Both the position numbers and the translations under genes were made by a program. The notes below the pieces were generated by a model. That model had not been told where the DNA came from. It saw only the letters and a program-made list of their open reading frames with translations, and did not search any database. 64,000 nucleotides of DNA, taken from positions 1,178,001-1,242,000 of the forward strand of contig JAZKJV010000295.1 of NCBI GenBank assembly GCA_037367405.1, written 5' to 3'. This document shows positions 62,806-64,000 of the stretch, one piece after another. Position 1 is the first letter of the stretch, and the number at the start of each line of letters is the position of its first letter. The DNA comes from Ottelia alismoides. Taxonomy: Eukaryota > Streptophyta > Magnoliopsida > Alismatales > Hydrocharitaceae.

Positions 62806-63492
62806 TTTTTTTATAGGAAAGAGGGTGATCTCCCAATGTGGGAGTCACCGCGCAACTATTTCATTAAGTAAAAGTTAGAGTACATTACCGTGATACCCAA
62901 AGGTGGTACAGGGAATTACATTGATACACAACATTTTCGCAGTAAAGTCTCTGATTATTGAAGATCAAATCGTTTCTCCCTACCCAGATGGCCCACAGAA
63001 CCGCAAACGGCTTGGAACAGTCATATGTGGAGTTGTTCCCTACCGTTTGAATCAACCTCCAGAACTCTTCAGCCCCTCCCGTTGCCACCCAAGCACACTC
63101 AACCTCCCTCCAAACCCGCTCTGATGTCGAGCACTTGAAGAACAAGTGGTCCAAGTCCTCGACCATTCCATCACACTTGTCACACAGTGTGTCCTCCAAC
63201 CGAAGCAGTCTCCCCCTCCTTGCTTTATCATTCAAGCGTCCCCTTCTCAAACACCATAGAAATACCTTAACTCTGCAAGGAATCTTAGCTGCCCAAACCA
63301 CCTTCATGTCCTGGCATAAGTCTGCATCCTGTTCCTCTGCCACATCCAGTTCCTCGTAAATTTTCCTCACAGAAGTTCCGACTCCTTCCCACTTAATATT
63401 GTCTATATCCGATGTAAAATCTCTAGGTGCCATGGCCTCTGCCAACAATCTAAAAAACTCCCCCAGGCGTTGCTTTGAAAGGTCGGAAACAA
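62806..63492 (-). mobile_element. 5'-truncated L1-type LINE (zf-RVT end only)
   Basis: The poly-A tail (seven T on the plus strand, 62806-62812) marks the 3' end. The coding part, 63448-62885 with a short upstream extension VFVSDLSKQRLGEFFRLLAE, includes AAKIPCRVKVFLWCLRRGRL, LCDKCDGMVEDLDHLFFKC (zf-RVT) and AVLWAIWVGRNDLIFNN. Its frame is open, unlike most copies. The 3' UTR (CCCACATTGGGAGATCAC) is related to that of the LINE ending at 42882. The right edge near 63492 is where similarity ends; no target duplication was found. Confidence 0.75.
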
Positions 63493-63867
63493 AAACTGGA
63501 TGGGCATAGGGTATTTGTTGATGGGATCACCACTTTCCAAGGGGCTCGTTTATGATCACTTCAACTGGTCCAATTGGGGAACAAGGCTTCCCCCCCCCCT
63601 AAAGGATGGGCCCCATGCGAAGGGTTGGGAAGGGCCACTGTTGGAGGCGAACTCCCACTTTGGAGGTCTATGGGCATTTTCCAAGGATTGGAGTGAATCC
63701 CTCATCTAGTTAAAGAGGTAGGAAGAGGGTACGTATGGAGGAGGTTGATCGCTCCTGGGTTGGCCACCATGTTAGTGATGTGGCAATGGAGGTGGTGTCG
63801 CTAAAACAGTTCGGGTGTAAAGCAAGATGCAAAGGACTATGGCCTGGAAGTTGTGGAGAGCGTCATT

Positions 63868-64000
63868 GGTATTCTAGTTGGTTGGAACAGAGATGTGTTT
63901 GAGTGCATCGACTCCCTGGTGGGAACGAGGATGGCTTCTGTAACGATTAGAAGGAAATTAAATGACTTTCGCTTTGTGGTGACCTTTCTGTGGTACTCCG
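63868..64000 (+). pseudogene. L1-type LINE endonuclease fragment, runs off the window
   Basis: VIGILVGWNRDVFECIDSLV then GTRMASVTIRRKLNDFRFVV corresponds to the G-G-x-L-x-x-W-N and following strands of the L1 endonuclease, as in the copies at 25690 and 53230. It is cut by the window edge and is probably ORF2 of the element whose ORF1 lies at 61735. Confidence 0.6.

Overview
This is plant nuclear DNA from a flowering plant with a large, transposon-rich genome. A monocot is possible, but the window does not prove it. Nearly all of it is mobile-element sequence: L1-type and RTE-type LINEs, Copia and Gypsy LTR retrotransposons, TRIMs and MITEs. No bacterial operon, rRNA, tRNA or CRISPR array is visible.

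One host gene is recognisable, on the minus strand. Three short exons (58199-58382, 22690-22782, 18666-18796) join in frame through GT..AG introns. They encode a small protein with four CxxCxGxG motifs, a DnaJ-type zinc-binding domain of the kind found in plant chloroplast assembly factors (BSD2/LQY1/PSA2-like). The intron between the first two visible exons is about 35.4 kb and the next about 3.9 kb. The exon with the start codon was not found and may lie beyond 64000, so most of the window from about 18.4 kb rightwards is probably the inside of this one gene.

Layout. 1-2900: AT-rich sequence without a recognisable gene, holding a perfect 28-bp palindrome. 2947-3087: a Tourist-like MITE. About 3385-11944: a decayed Gypsy (Athila-like) element with large LTRs and only protease remnants. 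11945-13900: LINE and Copia debris. 13.9-18.0 kb: non-coding AT-rich repeats with inverted termini and many TTACT/AGTAA words. 18.4-22.8 kb: the last two host exons, with a three-LTR tandem TRIM and an RTE LINE fragment in the intron between them. 23353-43356: a four-level nest. A minus-strand TRIM (target duplication TTATG) is split by an L1 LINE (14-bp duplication). The LINE is split by a Copia element with 2.64-kb LTRs (5-bp duplication), whose 3' LTR is split by a 2.9-kb non-autonomous Copia derivative. 43.4-56.4 kb: two L1 fragments, a minus-strand Copia with a duplicated LTR-leader, and a plus-strand Copia remnant whose RNase H is interrupted by a nearly complete L1 LINE with a 16-bp target duplication. 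56.5-57.5 kb: a minus-strand RTE LINE. 58.2 kb: host exon. 59.1-64 kb: at least three more L1 copies, one apparently inserted into another.

All element coding regions seen here carry stops, frameshifts, catalytic substitutions or deletions. The retrotransposons look dead, while the three host exons look intact.
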